In this document: piece by piece, positions 33,225 to 42,206 of the stretch
Layout of the letters: every line of letters starts with the position of its first letter
Numbering within the stretch: the stretch's first letter is position 1
Origin: Candidatus Zixiibacteriota bacterium
Lineage (GTDB): Bacteria; Zixibacteria; MSB-5A5; GN15; FEB-12
Reading direction: 5' to 3'
Assembly: GCA_028289585.1 (NCBI GenBank)
Contig: JANQPI010000010.1
Span: 620,001-684,000 of the forward strand
Length of the DNA: 64,000 bases
The notes under the pieces: generated by a model
Databases searched by the model: none
What the model was told of the DNA's origin: nothing
Seen by the model: the letters and a program-made list of their open reading frames with translations, nothing else
Program-made: the position numbers and the translations under genes

Positions 33225-34979
33225 CTACCAGCGGTGGCTGAGACGAACGAGGAAGCGGAGATCGGTATCGTCGGTGGAGTCGAGACGGCGCCCGGCGGTC
33301 AATCGAATCGTCGGGCCGAGGTAGATCGAAACAGCGGCCGATTGGCGGACTTCCTGTCCCTCAAAGCTCGTCGAGCCCTCAGCAGCAACCGTTCCAAGGT
33401 CGTAGCGGAGACCTAGGGCCAACCCGAATCGGGTCAGCTGGAGGCGCCCTTCAGCTCCACCCAGCCAGAAGGCATTGCCACGATACTCTTTGAAGCGATA
33501 TCCGGGCAGAGAGCCCAGACCACCCAGAGTGAACTGTCGGAATGCGGGCAGGTCGCCATCGCTTGAGCCCACCAGTCCGCGGGCAATGACCGCCAATCGA
33601 TCAGAAATCGGCTGGTAACGCCGAACGTGGAGGCGCCAGCGTGTGTAATCGAGCGTTCCGCCGACCGCATGGTCGAAACGGATCGATGCCACCCAGGCGG
33701 CTTGTAGAAAGAGCAATCCGGGAAGGCGTTCATCCCATGTCAGGTCGACGGTTACCTCGTCGAGTTCCGTTGAATCGATCCCCTGGGCCACGATGTCTCG
33801 TTGCTCGTCGGGAAGGTCCGAGAAGTTGGCGCGAAAGTCTTTATTCGCCCCGAAGAGCGACCACAGGTTGCGGCCGGCCGGGCGCCAGGTGAGATCATCC
33901 CGCCGATACGAGACACGGAGGTGGAACGGAATGAGTCGGCCAGCTCCGTGCCAGAATGCATACGCATACCATCCATCGACTTCGTACCAATCTTTGAAGT
34001 CTTCGGCGACGAGGATCGAGAACAGTGTGTTTTCCCACGCCGGCAGCAGCCAATCATCGTCCGAGTGCAGTTCGCGTCGATAGCCTCCCCCAATTCCGAG
34101 CCAACCGCCACGGCGGATGACCGTTTGCTCGACTCGGAATCGCAGTCTCGGTTGCTCGCTGTGGAACGCGTAGGCGCCGGCGATCTCCAGTCGGGGAAGA
34201 ACCGTATCTGGATCAGCCACATCGACAGCCAATCCGACTCGCGCCCCATCGACGCGATCGTATCCGACAATCGGCTGCCAGGTTACCCATCCGGTCGATT
34301 GGCGAAAACGCTCGCGCAGATTGGGCTGCCGCAGATCACCGGCCACTGCCGATCCGTACACTCGCGAATTCGAGGCCAGGGTCACGGTCCCGGTTACGCT
34401 CACGACTGAGCCTCGCACCACGGCGCTGTCTCCGATGGCGATATCGCCGAACAGACAGACGACGTTCTTGTTCACCTCGCCATCGATAGTCACCGGACCG
34501 GTAATGGCGATCACGTTGCCGCGGACAAAATCACCGACGGGGATTGCGCCGGGCGTTTCCCTGAGAATGCGATTACCTTTACGGCGCTGCACAGTCGGGC
34601 TGTCGATGTCATCCCTCGTGAGCAGTGCCAGTGTTGCATCGCTATCTGAAGTGATGACTTCGATATCGCTTAGCATAGACCAGGGGAAGAATTCTGACCC
34701 CCAGGTGATTCCGTCGTCAGAGAAGCGAACCTCGGTCCCTACCGTAGCGCTGCCGTTGGTACTCGCAATCGAATCGTACGGGAGTTGGATGCTGCGATTG
34801 TCCGGTAGCGTGAGGGCCAGCGAATGTGGTCCAAGACGGAGAGTCAGGTAAACGAACTCACTGCGAACCGGTTGATACGGCTCATAATCAGACTGGGCCC
34901 CGGCAGGTTCAGCCAGGGAGAACAGTGCGACCAGAGCGGCCCAGCGCATACAGCGACCCATGGGCGCGATCTTAGTCAA
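33225..34979 (-). CDS. outer-membrane protein: bactofilin-like segment plus Omp85-like barrel
   Basis: 584 residues. Signal peptide MRWAALVALFSLAEPAGAQ starts at the third Met. Residues about 150-225 carry repeated short beta turns (GNVIAITGPVTIDGEVNKN, VVRGSVVSVTGTVTL) like bactofilin or polymer-forming cytoskeletal repeats. The rest is a beta barrel with FTLGGLGSLPGYRFKEYRG, the GGxxSLxGY-type motif of the Omp85 surface-antigen domain, and ends LVRLSHRW with a terminal aromatic. POTRA domains are absent. The start may be TTG 34979 (overlapping the Nudix stop), ATG 34961 or ATG 34949. The function is unknown. Confidence 0.75.
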   Translation of the reverse strand: MTKIAPMGRCMRWAALVALFSLAEPAGAQSDYEPYQPVRSEFVYLTLRLGPHSLALTLPDNRSIQLPYDSIASTNGSATVGTEVRFSDDGITWGSEFFPWSMLSDIEVITSDSDATLALLTRDDIDSPTVQRRKGNRILRETPGAIPVGDFVRGNVIAITGPVTIDGEVNKNVVCLFGDIAIGDSAVVRGSVVSVTGTVTLASNSRVYGSAVAGDLRQPNLRERFRQSTGWVTWQPIVGYDRVDGARVGLAVDVADPDTVLPRLEIAGAYAFHSEQPRLRFRVEQTVIRRGGWLGIGGGYRRELHSDDDWLLPAWENTLFSILVAEDFKDWYEVDGWYAYAFWHGAGRLIPFHLRVSYRRDDLTWRPAGRNLWSLFGANKDFRANFSDLPDEQRDIVAQGIDSTELDEVTVDLTWDERLPGLLFLQAAWVASIRFDHAVGGTLDYTRWRLHVRRYQPISDRLAVIARGLVGSSDGDLPAFRQFTLGGLGSLPGYRFKEYRGNAFWLGGAEGRLQLTRFGLALGLRYDLGTVAAEGSTSFEGQEVRQSAAVSIYLGPTIRLTAGRRLDSTDDTDLRFLVRLSHRW

Positions 34980-35545
34980 CGATCTCGGTAGCGCCTACTA
35001 TAATCCGCGATCGCTTGGCGATGCGACACAAAGGCGATCTGCTCGGGAAGGCTGTCGAACGACCAATACTGGACATCAAGAGCATCATCGGCAGCCTCAA
35101 GCGTACCGTCCACTGGCTCCCCTCGATACAGAAGCAGGACAGCGTTATTGCGTGGATCATCCGTCCCAGCATACACCTCAAAGAAATCGATAATGCGCAC
35201 GGTGAGCCCGGTCTCCTCGCGTACCTCCCGAACAGCAGTTTCGGCTGGATGCTCCGACCACTCCATGAACCCTGCCGGCAGGCACCACCAGCCGACTTTG
35301 GGTGGATGTGCTCGTTTGACCAGCAGAATCTGGTCATCGATGACAACTATCACTCCCGCTGCGGGCACCGGATTGTGATAGTGAATGAATCCGCATGACG
35401 CGTCCGGGCAGACCAATCGTTCCGTGCCGTCGATAGTCTGTTGCTGGAGTTCATGACGCGACCAGGGACAAAACTGGTAGCCGCCGAAGTTGTTCTTGCG
35501 GGCGGTTAGGAGATCAGCGTCAAAGTTCGCGTGGCGGTCATCCAT
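34976..35545 (-). CDS. Nudix hydrolase with N-terminal zinc-ribbon-like segment
   Basis: 189 residues. Residues 20-60 hold spaced Cys/His (QFCPWSRHEL, LVCPDASCGFIHYHNP), like the zinc ribbon before the Nudix fold in NudC-type enzymes. The Nudix box is complete: GFMEWSEHPAETAVREVREETGL, residues G-x5-E-x7-REVxEETGL. It hydrolyses a nucleoside diphosphate linked to another group; the substrate is not predictable. It lies 10 bases after the PP2C gene and overlaps the outer-membrane protein gene. Confidence 0.87.
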   Translation of the reverse strand: MDDRHANFDADLLTARKNNFGGYQFCPWSRHELQQQTIDGTERLVCPDASCGFIHYHNPVPAAGVIVVIDDQILLVKRAHPPKVGWWCLPAGFMEWSEHPAETAVREVREETGLTVRIIDFFEVYAGTDDPRNNAVLLLYRGEPVDGTLEAADDALDVQYWSFDSLPEQIAFVSHRQAIADYSRRYRDR

Positions 35546-35555
35546 GATGCCCTAC

Positions 35556-37823
35556 CTACCCGGTTGCGACAGACATTGTTCCGTCGGCGCAGCGCTTCAG
35601 TGCGATTACGGTTGTGTCATCCTGGGGGGGAGACGACGAATCGTGTTTCTTCACATCGGCCAGAACCGCCGCCAGAATTGACTTGGGATCGCGATCACGG
35701 AGCGTGATCAGCATGTCGGCCAACCGCTGCTCGCCGAATTCCTCGCCCGCACTGTTCATCGCCTCCGACAATCCATCGGTGAAGAAGAAAATGAGATCGT
35801 CCTCAGTCAGTGCCACCTCAGCTTCGGTGTACTGCATCCCGCCGAAGGCACCGATGATGGGGCCACCCTGTTCCAGCCATTCGACCCGACCATCACGGCG
35901 TACCACAATCGGGTAGTTGTGCCCGGCGTTGGCGTAATGAAACTGGCCGCCTGCGGGATCGAATTCTCCGTAGAACAGCGTGACGTACTTCTCGCTCGAC
36001 GTTGATTCATTGATCTGCTGATTCATGTTACACAGAATTCGGCTGATCGGATTGCCGTTGTTGACCTCCGCTCGCAGAATCGCCTGGATCTGTGCGATAA
36101 GGAGAGCCGCCGGCATGCCTTTCCCCGACGCATCGGCAATAACAATTCCCAGCCGATTCCGAGAGGGGACCGGGATGAAGTCATAGAAGTCACCCCCTAC
36201 AGTGCGAGACGGGGCAGAGAAAGCTGAGATCGACAGCGTTGGCCAGTCGGGTGGACGTCGTGGCAAGAGGTCCAGCTGAATCTGCCGCGCCATCGAGATC
36301 TCTTCCTGTAACCGAAGTCGTTCGAGTGACTCCGCATACAGACGAGCGTTGGTCAAGGCCGTGACCATCTGATTTGCTAAGACACCAAGCAGGTTGATGT
36401 CCTCGGCAGAGTAGGTATAGCCCGCTGCCTTTCCGGTCAGGGCAAGACATCCAAGGAGATGTTTGGAGTCTTTGAGCGGCAGAATCAGTTTCACACGTCG
36501 CTCGTTGAAAAAGTCAGCCAGCGAGGAATCCCGTCCGTAGGCGGTGAGTGTCGCATACGGGGTCGGTTGATCGAGAAGATTGATGGCGCGAAGCATCAGG
36601 TCGGAACGATCCAGTACCCGGCGACGAGGAACCCCATCCCCCGGCAGTACGGCATACTCCGAAACAGTATCGTCAAAGAGCACGAAATAGACGTCTTCGA
36701 CGAGAAGCGATGTCTTGAGTGTTTCTTCAATCGTTTCCCGCAGCGCCCGAGGATCGAACTGTGTGATGATCTGTCGCGAGAACCGTTCGATAATGCTGCG
36801 ATGGTCCGAGCGTGTACGCATGAACAGCAACTGAATGATATTGTCAATCCATGAGTTGATCGGCTGAAAGAGCAACAGCAGGATAACAAGAAGGACCCAG
36901 CCAAGAACCTGTGCCCCTTGACCGATAAGCGGTACCAGCCAATCGGTGAGCCGCATACCGATTGCCAGATAGAGCCCAACCAGAACCGCAGACGTGATCG
37001 TGAAGATGAGCGACTGGCGAAAGACGAGCTGTACATCCAGAAACTGGTGACGGAAGAGCGCATAGCCGACAAAGCCAACCATGCCGGCAAGGCCGATGAA
37101 CCAGAGAACGTTGACACCGACGGTCGCCAGCGAGGCGTCCCACACCAGTTCGAGTGCCCAGGCGCCGAAATAGCCGATTAGGCCAAGTCTGATTCCCCAG
37201 ATGACGAGCTGTGTCTGTCGCTTGACCAGCGGATTGGAAATGAATCGATAGCCTGCTTCAAGGTAATACATTGCTGTCGCCGCATAGAGGGCGTTGATCG
37301 CCGTGAAAATCGGGATATGGTTCTCGGCGATCCAATTGAAAAGGAGCAGGAGCTGAGTAAGCAGTTGTACGAGAGGCGAAAGGATGATCGAAAGGAACCC
37401 CTCATTGGCGACTGCTGCTGTCAAGAAGGCAAGGAACGGACTGACATCGGTGAACAGTACCACCACGACCACGTGAATGAGGGCCGGGAAGTAGACAAAC
37501 GTACGCATCGCCGGATAACGGAAATGGCGCAACCGATCGACAGGGAAGAGCCACGAAAAGACCAGAAGAAGCGGGAAGAAGAACTCCCAGACGACAGCCA
37601 ACCGTGTCAGGAGATCGTCCCCAGTCAATGGAGTTGTACCGGTGAGCACTGTCAGGCCAGCCAGGCCTAGCGAGAGTGGCGCCAACCCGGCAGCGATAAA
37701 CATCGCGCCGGCGACTCGATTGAGTCGATTCCCCAGGTTGTCGCGTGCAACCGTAATTCCGAGAAAGAGAAGGAATCCTCCCGCCAGGAATTCGATGACA
37801 ACGATGAGAAGGTTGACGTCCAT
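35556..37823 (-). CDS. membrane GAF-PP2C (SpoIIE/RsbU-type) phosphatase
   Basis: 755 residues. About ten membrane helices fill residues 1-325, a GAF domain spans about 345-510, then the short coiled ARQIQLDLLPRRPP linker typical of RsbU-like enzymes. The PP2C domain follows (about 530-745) with GGDFYDF, VIADASGKGMPAALL, YANAGHNYP and FFFTDGLSEAMN holding the metal-binding aspartates. It should dephosphorylate the STAS protein encoded two genes upstream, triggered by a membrane or GAF signal. It lies 15 bases after the RsbW-like gene. Confidence 0.92.
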   Translation of the reverse strand: MDVNLLIVVIEFLAGGFLLFLGITVARDNLGNRLNRVAGAMFIAAGLAPLSLGLAGLTVLTGTTPLTGDDLLTRLAVVWEFFFPLLLVFSWLFPVDRLRHFRYPAMRTFVYFPALIHVVVVVLFTDVSPFLAFLTAAVANEGFLSIILSPLVQLLTQLLLLFNWIAENHIPIFTAINALYAATAMYYLEAGYRFISNPLVKRQTQLVIWGIRLGLIGYFGAWALELVWDASLATVGVNVLWFIGLAGMVGFVGYALFRHQFLDVQLVFRQSLIFTITSAVLVGLYLAIGMRLTDWLVPLIGQGAQVLGWVLLVILLLLFQPINSWIDNIIQLLFMRTRSDHRSIIERFSRQIITQFDPRALRETIEETLKTSLLVEDVYFVLFDDTVSEYAVLPGDGVPRRRVLDRSDLMLRAINLLDQPTPYATLTAYGRDSSLADFFNERRVKLILPLKDSKHLLGCLALTGKAAGYTYSAEDINLLGVLANQMVTALTNARLYAESLERLRLQEEISMARQIQLDLLPRRPPDWPTLSISAFSAPSRTVGGDFYDFIPVPSRNRLGIVIADASGKGMPAALLIAQIQAILRAEVNNGNPISRILCNMNQQINESTSSEKYVTLFYGEFDPAGGQFHYANAGHNYPIVVRRDGRVEWLEQGGPIIGAFGGMQYTEAEVALTEDDLIFFFTDGLSEAMNSAGEEFGEQRLADMLITLRDRDPKSILAAVLADVKKHDSSSPPQDDTTVIALKRCADGTMSVATG

Positions 37824-37838
37824 TGCGGCAGATAGGCC

Positions 37839-38258
37839 CTAGAAGGACTTGGAGATGCTGATCGTTGTGCCCCGTTCGCTGGCCGAGATGTCTACGTCGT
37901 CCATCAAAGCCCGAACGATGAAGATGCCTCGACCGACCTCTTTGAGCAGGTTTTCGTCAGCGACGGGATCGTCGATCTGTTCTTCGGTGAAGCCGGTACC
38001 TTGATCGGAAACGGCAATCGTTACCTGTCCCGGCTCCGACGATATTTCGACAGTTACGACTTTCTCGGGTGAGGATTTGTTGCCGTGGAGGATAGCGTTA
38101 TTGACCAGTTCCGAGACGGAGATGGCGATGTCGGCTCGAATTGATTCACCGACGGTCAACTCCCTGAGTTGCCCGTCGAGAAACGAGTCTACATCGGCAA
38201 GATACTCCTGGTCGGAGGGGATGGTAATGCGATTACCATTGATAATCGGTTTCTGCAT
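37839..38258 (-). CDS. anti-sigma regulatory factor kinase (RsbW-like)
   Basis: 139 residues, a single HATPase domain: SVSELVNNAILHGN (N box), VTIAVSDQGTGF (G1) and GRGIFIVRALMDDV (G2). Such proteins bind either a sigma factor or a STAS protein and phosphorylate the STAS serine. It lies between the STAS gene (46-base gap) and the PP2C gene. No sigma factor is encoded nearby, so its other partner is unknown. Confidence 0.9.
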   Translation of the reverse strand: MQKPIINGNRITIPSDQEYLADVDSFLDGQLRELTVGESIRADIAISVSELVNNAILHGNKSSPEKVVTVEISSEPGQVTIAVSDQGTGFTEEQIDDPVADENLLKEVGRGIFIVRALMDDVDISASERGTTISISKSF

Positions 38259-38304
38259 GATGCTTCGGTCTCCCAGACAGTATCTGGCGTTTGGTGTTGG
38301 GAGC

Positions 38305-38643
38305 TTACCGGAAGCTCTGGATAGCGTCTTCGATTGAGTCGTAGGCGTCGAAAACCGTGACCAGCTTCGTGATGGTCAGCAGCGACTGGATTTTGTCGGT
38401 AACGTTGGCAAGCTTGAGCTCACCGCCCGAATTTTTAAGCGTCGTATAACCAGAAATGAGGATGCCGAGCCCGGTTGAGTTCATCCAATCGACCTGGCTC
38501 AAATCGACAATCACCTGCTTCTTGTCGTGCTCTATGTATTCGTAGAGTTTGTCGTGGAGCAGACTCGCATCCGGACCACCCATGATCTTCCCTTTGGGTT
38601 CAAGGATCACTACTCCATCCTGCTCGCGATCTGATAGTTTCAT
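38305..38643 (-). CDS. STAS-domain anti-anti-sigma factor (RsbV-like)
   Basis: 112 residues from ATG 38643, chosen because GGAGGT lies nine bases upstream; the frame stays open to 38703. The STAS fold is clear: VVILEPKGKIMGGPDASLL, then VIVDLSQVDWMNSTGLGIL with the serine of N-S-T-G-L-G as phosphorylation site. It is the first gene of the partner-switch set STAS, kinase, phosphatase. When dephosphorylated it should bind the RsbW-like protein and release that protein's target. Confidence 0.92.
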   Translation of the reverse strand: MKLSDREQDGVVILEPKGKIMGGPDASLLHDKLYEYIEHDKKQVIVDLSQVDWMNSTGLGILISGYTTLKNSGGELKLANVTDKIQSLLTITKLVTVFDAYDSIEDAIQSFR

Positions 38644-38790
38644 GCTGTCGGGACCTCCGATCTGACTGACCATACGAGCGGTATCCGGCATCGGTTTCGC
38701 CATAGCGTACCGCGTAGGGACGTATCTTCTTGTCGTTGATACGAATCAGCCCGCGCTGGACAGTCAGGTCAAGCGCTTTTCCCGGACCGT

Positions 38791-38820
38791 TTGACAGACC
38801 CTCGGTTGCCGACCTATACT
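38791..38820 (+). promoter_or_regulatory. sigma70-type promoter, probably giving a nearly leaderless mRNA
   Basis: TTGACA (38791-38796), 18-bp spacer, TATACT (38815-38820). The -10 ends 10 bases before ATG 38831, so the transcript would start about four bases before the start codon. Confidence 0.65.
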
Positions 38821-38830
38821 CGCCTGCCCA

Positions 38831-39634
38831 ATGCGCCGTCTATCTGCATATTCAGCCATCATCTTTCTGGCGGTAACGTTCGGAGTCGCCTGTTCTCAAC
38901 GGTCGGTCGAATCTGACGCGGCGGCGGGCTATCTCCTGCCCGACTCGGTTGTTACGGATTGGCTCAGCACGTCGTTCGAAACGACGAGAATCGTCTATCC
39001 GCCCGGTCATCTGAAGGCCGCTACTATGCCCGATTTTGCCCAGCGGTTCGCCGCTGCCCGCCGTCTCAGTAGCGACCGACTCGGTCTCGAGCCGATCGAC
39101 GATACGATGATCGTTTTTCTTCTGACCGGGCCCGGTCAATCACAGGAGCTGTTGGCGACGTTCTACCCATTTGCCCGTACCGAGGCCGTCTACTTCTGGC
39201 AGCCGAGTTTCATCGGTCCACCGGTCATCGATTGGCTTCTGGCAAAGCATGATCTGTCGCAATCCGATCATGCCTGGATCCGGCATGGAATCCGCGCCTG
39301 GCTGGATTGGTCAGGGCAGAACTACCACGAAGCTGTCGAGCGTTTTGCGGCTGCCGATTCGCTTCTCTCCTTGGTGCAACTCGACGCGGATACCGCCGTC
39401 GATAGCGACCGAGAGCGGTATCAATCCGCTCACGCCGCTTCGTTTGTCGAATGGATGGTGGGTGCTTTTGGTGCTCCCGCCGTGTTTACCGTGTATCAAA
39501 GCAAAGAGCCGTTCGCTCAGACATTCCTGGCCACCACCGGCATTGGGCTGGTCCGGGCCGAAGCTGCCTGGGCGACATTTCGACAGGCAGTCGTGGCCAG
39601 CCAGGGCGTGCCTGACGCCACCCCACAGGAGTAA
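38831..39634 (+). CDS. putative lipoprotein of unknown function
   Basis: 267 residues. The N-terminal MRRLSAYSAIIFLAVTFGVAC is a signal peptide ending in Cys21, with an imperfect lipobox (Gly at -3). The mature part has a hydrophobic centre and DHAWIRHGIRAWLDW, which recalls the zinc-helix region of M1/MA-type peptidases, but no HExxH motif is present, so a protease call is not justified. Nine bases separate it from the next lipoprotein gene, so both probably share the promoter at 38791-38820. Confidence 0.65.
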   Translation: MRRLSAYSAIIFLAVTFGVACSQRSVESDAAAGYLLPDSVVTDWLSTSFETTRIVYPPGHLKAATMPDFAQRFAAARRLSSDRLGLEPIDDTMIVFLLTGPGQSQELLATFYPFARTEAVYFWQPSFIGPPVIDWLLAKHDLSQSDHAWIRHGIRAWLDWSGQNYHEAVERFAAADSLLSLVQLDADTAVDSDRERYQSAHAASFVEWMVGAFGAPAVFTVYQSKEPFAQTFLATTGIGLVRAEAAWATFRQAVVASQGVPDATPQE

Positions 39635-39642
39635 CTCGCTAC

Positions 39643-40473
39643 ATGGCTAGTCGCCGGACCATCGCAGGACTTTTACCCCTTATCGTTGCCATCCTTGCCG
39701 TCTCAACGCTCACCGCTTGTCAGTCGTCGGGCTCCGGTCCGGCCGACGAGGTGTCGCGTCGCGCTGCCCCTTACAACCTCAACGTCGAAACTGACTATGG
39801 CGAATTGACGGCGAGCTGGCAGGTCCGCGACCAGCACCTCTATGCCGGGTACAACATCTACATCCTGCCCTTGGGTACATCGACCCCCGAGCCGTTCAAT
39901 ACCAGTATCTATCCGGGCGATGCGGATAAAGACGATACCGTCATCTTCGAAACGGGCGATGTCGAGACCGGCATCCGGTACGAGGTCTATGTTCGGATCG
40001 TGTATAGCGATCAGTCCGAGTCGATTCCGAGCGAAATTGACACCGTCACGGTTGCCGCGCGCGGAGAAGTGATACTGCCGATTCGGAATCAAGCTCCCAA
40101 CGACGGTTACTCATTTGTTGAAGATCGCGCGGTTCGTGCTCGCGATGATGCGAACGATCTCTATTACTTCAGCCGCGACGGGCAGGACTATCTCTGCTCG
40201 CCAACGCGGCTTGATGGGTTCCTCCGGAACTCGCAACTCTATCTGCTTGGCCAACTACCGTCACTCGATGCGGCGGCTCAAGCCCTTGCCGACCTTGACA
40301 ACGCGGGCGGTGCTGACCGGATCGCGGTGTCAACGGGCGACTGGGTGGCTGCCCGGCTCCACGACGGTACCTCCTGCCTTCTGCGGGTCGAAGAGTTCCG
40401 TGGCGACGGTACGGAACGGACCGTTCGGCTTCGTTTTGTGCACTCCGGAGTGGCTGGCCCCGTGCTTCTGTAG
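39643..40473 (+). CDS. lipoprotein with fibronectin type III-like domain
   Basis: 276 residues. Signal peptide ending in the good lipobox LTAC (Cys26). Residues about 40-135 look like an FN3 module (NVETDYGELTASWQV, YAGYNIYILPLG, YEVYVRIVYSDQSES). The second half is beta-rich and unrecognised. It should sit on the inner leaflet of the outer membrane or at the surface. It is the second gene after the 38791 promoter. Confidence 0.72.
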   Translation: MASRRTIAGLLPLIVAILAVSTLTACQSSGSGPADEVSRRAAPYNLNVETDYGELTASWQVRDQHLYAGYNIYILPLGTSTPEPFNTSIYPGDADKDDTVIFETGDVETGIRYEVYVRIVYSDQSESIPSEIDTVTVAARGEVILPIRNQAPNDGYSFVEDRAVRARDDANDLYYFSRDGQDYLCSPTRLDGFLRNSQLYLLGQLPSLDAAAQALADLDNAGGADRIAVSTGDWVAARLHDGTSCLLRVEEFRGDGTERTVRLRFVHSGVAGPVLL

Positions 40474-40659
40474 CGACCCGCTGACCCACACAGCAACCGT
40501 GGGATGTGGTCGGGGTGGAGGCTATTCTGACGCCATCGCCGGACCAAATTGTCAAATAGTGTCATGATCGTCTTAGGTCGCTGATTGCTGCTTTGCAAAC
40601 CGTTTCCGATCACGTTTCGCCAGGCCTAGACGCTAGCTGTGTGTTGGGAAAGGGGTGCC

Positions 40660-40688
40660 TTGACGCCGTGCGGTGACCGCTGCATACT
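40660..40688 (+). promoter_or_regulatory. candidate promoter of the icd-purE-purK operon
   Basis: TTGACG (40660-40665), 17-bp spacer, CATACT (40683-40688). It lies in the 290-base gap before icd, about 70 bases upstream of its ATG. A GGCCC/GGGCC hairpin lies at the expected transcript start. I see no gene in the remainder of that gap. Confidence 0.5.
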
Positions 40689-40763
40689 GGCCCTTTCTTG
40701 GGCCGGCCCGAATCCCCGGTCCTGTAACACGCCCCCGCTGGACGGGGCAGGAGAACATGCATC

Positions 40764-42206
40764 ATGGCAGAATCGAATCGAATCACGGTCGCACGGGGCG
40801 ACGGCATCGGCCCGGAAATTATGGATGCGACCCTGCATATCCTTGAGGCCGCTCAGGCCGATTTGGCGATTGATGAAATCACGATCGGCGAGGAGATGTT
40901 TCTCAAGGGCTTTACCTCCGGAATTGAACCCTCGGCGTGGGATGTTATCCGGCGGAACAAGGTCTTTCTCAAGGCCCCGATAACCACCCCTCAGGGAGGC
41001 GGATACAAGTCGCTCAACGTGACTGTCCGCAAGACTCTTGGCCTCTTCGCCAATGTCCGTCCGTGTGTTTCGTATCATCCGTATGTCGCAACCAAGCATC
41101 CCGTTATGGATGTGGTCATCATCCGTGAAAACGAGGAAGACACCTACGCCGGTATCGAGCACCGTCAGACCGACGAGGTCTACCAGTGCCTCAAGCTGAT
41201 TTCGCGCCCGGGTTGTGAGCGAATCGTTCGTTACGCTTTCGACTACGCTGTTCAGAATGAACGCAAGAAGGTCACGTGTTTCTCGAAGGACAATATCATG
41301 AAACTGACCGACGGTCTGTTTCACAAAGTCTTCGACGAGATCGCCAAGGAGTACCCACAGATCGAAAGCGAACACTGGATCGTCGATATCGGCGCGGCCA
41401 AACTGGCCGATAGCCCGGAGCAGTTCGATGTCGTCGTCATGGAGAATCTCTACGGTGATATTCTCTCCGACGTCGCCGCACAGATCGCCGGTTCGGTTGG
41501 TCTGGCCGGATCCGGAAATATTGGCGACGGACTGGCAATGTTTGAAGCGATCCATGGTTCGGCACCGCGTCGCGCTGGACAGAATATGGCCAATCCGTCG
41601 GGTCTCTTCCTGGGTGCCGTAATGATGTTGGTCTATCTGGGTCAGGCCGAAGCAGCGGCGCGCGCTCATAACGCGTGGAAGAAGACGATCGAAGATGGGA
41701 TCCATACCTATGACATCTACACCGACGCCCATTCGAAAGAAAAAGTCGGGACACGCGAGTTTGCCGCCGCGGTCGCCGCGCGCATGGGCGAGCTGCCGGC
41801 CCGTCTGCCCGCAGTAAGCTACAAAGCTGCCGACGGCAGCCGCACCGCCTACCAGTTGACACGTACCCGGCAGAAGAAAGAGCTGGTCGGCGTAGATATG
41901 TTCGTCCATCGACCGGGGATCAGCCCCGATGATCTTGGTGCCCAACTGTCGGCTCTCAACACCGACGGACTGAAGCTGACGATGATTTCCAATCGGGGTA
42001 CCAAAGTCTGGCCCGATGGGTTGCCGGAAACGTTCTGTACTGACCACTGGCGATGCCGCTTCAAATCCCAAAACGGTTCGATGGCCAATGCCGATGTTGT
42101 GGCGCTTCTGGATCGTGCGAATTCAGCCGGGGTCGACTTCATCAAGACCGAACACCTCTATACGTTCGATGGTGAAGAAGGATTCCAGCGCGGGCAGGGC
42201 GAGTAA
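40764..42206 (+). CDS. icd: isocitrate dehydrogenase, Thermus type with C-terminal extension
   Basis: 480 residues. GDGIGPEIMDAT, substrate loop RENEEDTYAGIEH, NLYGDILSDVAAQIAG and EAIHGSAPRRAG are isocitrate/isopropylmalate dehydrogenase motifs. Beyond about residue 340 comes an extension (VGVDMFVHRP, LTMISNRGTKVWP, DHWRCRF) that closely follows my recall of the Thermus thermophilus enzyme (VGVDVFVETN, LKMISNRGTQVYP, DHYRCRF), not the E. coli one. It converts isocitrate to 2-oxoglutarate in the TCA cycle. AGGAG precedes ATG 40764. purE begins directly after its stop. Confidence 0.92.
   Translation: MAESNRITVARGDGIGPEIMDATLHILEAAQADLAIDEITIGEEMFLKGFTSGIEPSAWDVIRRNKVFLKAPITTPQGGGYKSLNVTVRKTLGLFANVRPCVSYHPYVATKHPVMDVVIIRENEEDTYAGIEHRQTDEVYQCLKLISRPGCERIVRYAFDYAVQNERKKVTCFSKDNIMKLTDGLFHKVFDEIAKEYPQIESEHWIVDIGAAKLADSPEQFDVVVMENLYGDILSDVAAQIAGSVGLAGSGNIGDGLAMFEAIHGSAPRRAGQNMANPSGLFLGAVMMLVYLGQAEAAARAHNAWKKTIEDGIHTYDIYTDAHSKEKVGTREFAAAVAARMGELPARLPAVSYKAADGSRTAYQLTRTRQKKELVGVDMFVHRPGISPDDLGAQLSALNTDGLKLTMISNRGTKVWPDGLPETFCTDHWRCRFKSQNGSMANADVVALLDRANSAGVDFIKTEHLYTFDGEEGFQRGQGE

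Noticed and set aside
38831-39634. Zinc metallopeptidase call for the lipoprotein
   Set aside because: A peptidase-like helix is suggested, but there is no HExxH motif.
40626-42071. 481-codon minus-strand open frame opposite icd
   Set aside because: It mirrors the codon pattern of a clear isocitrate dehydrogenase and has no family motif.
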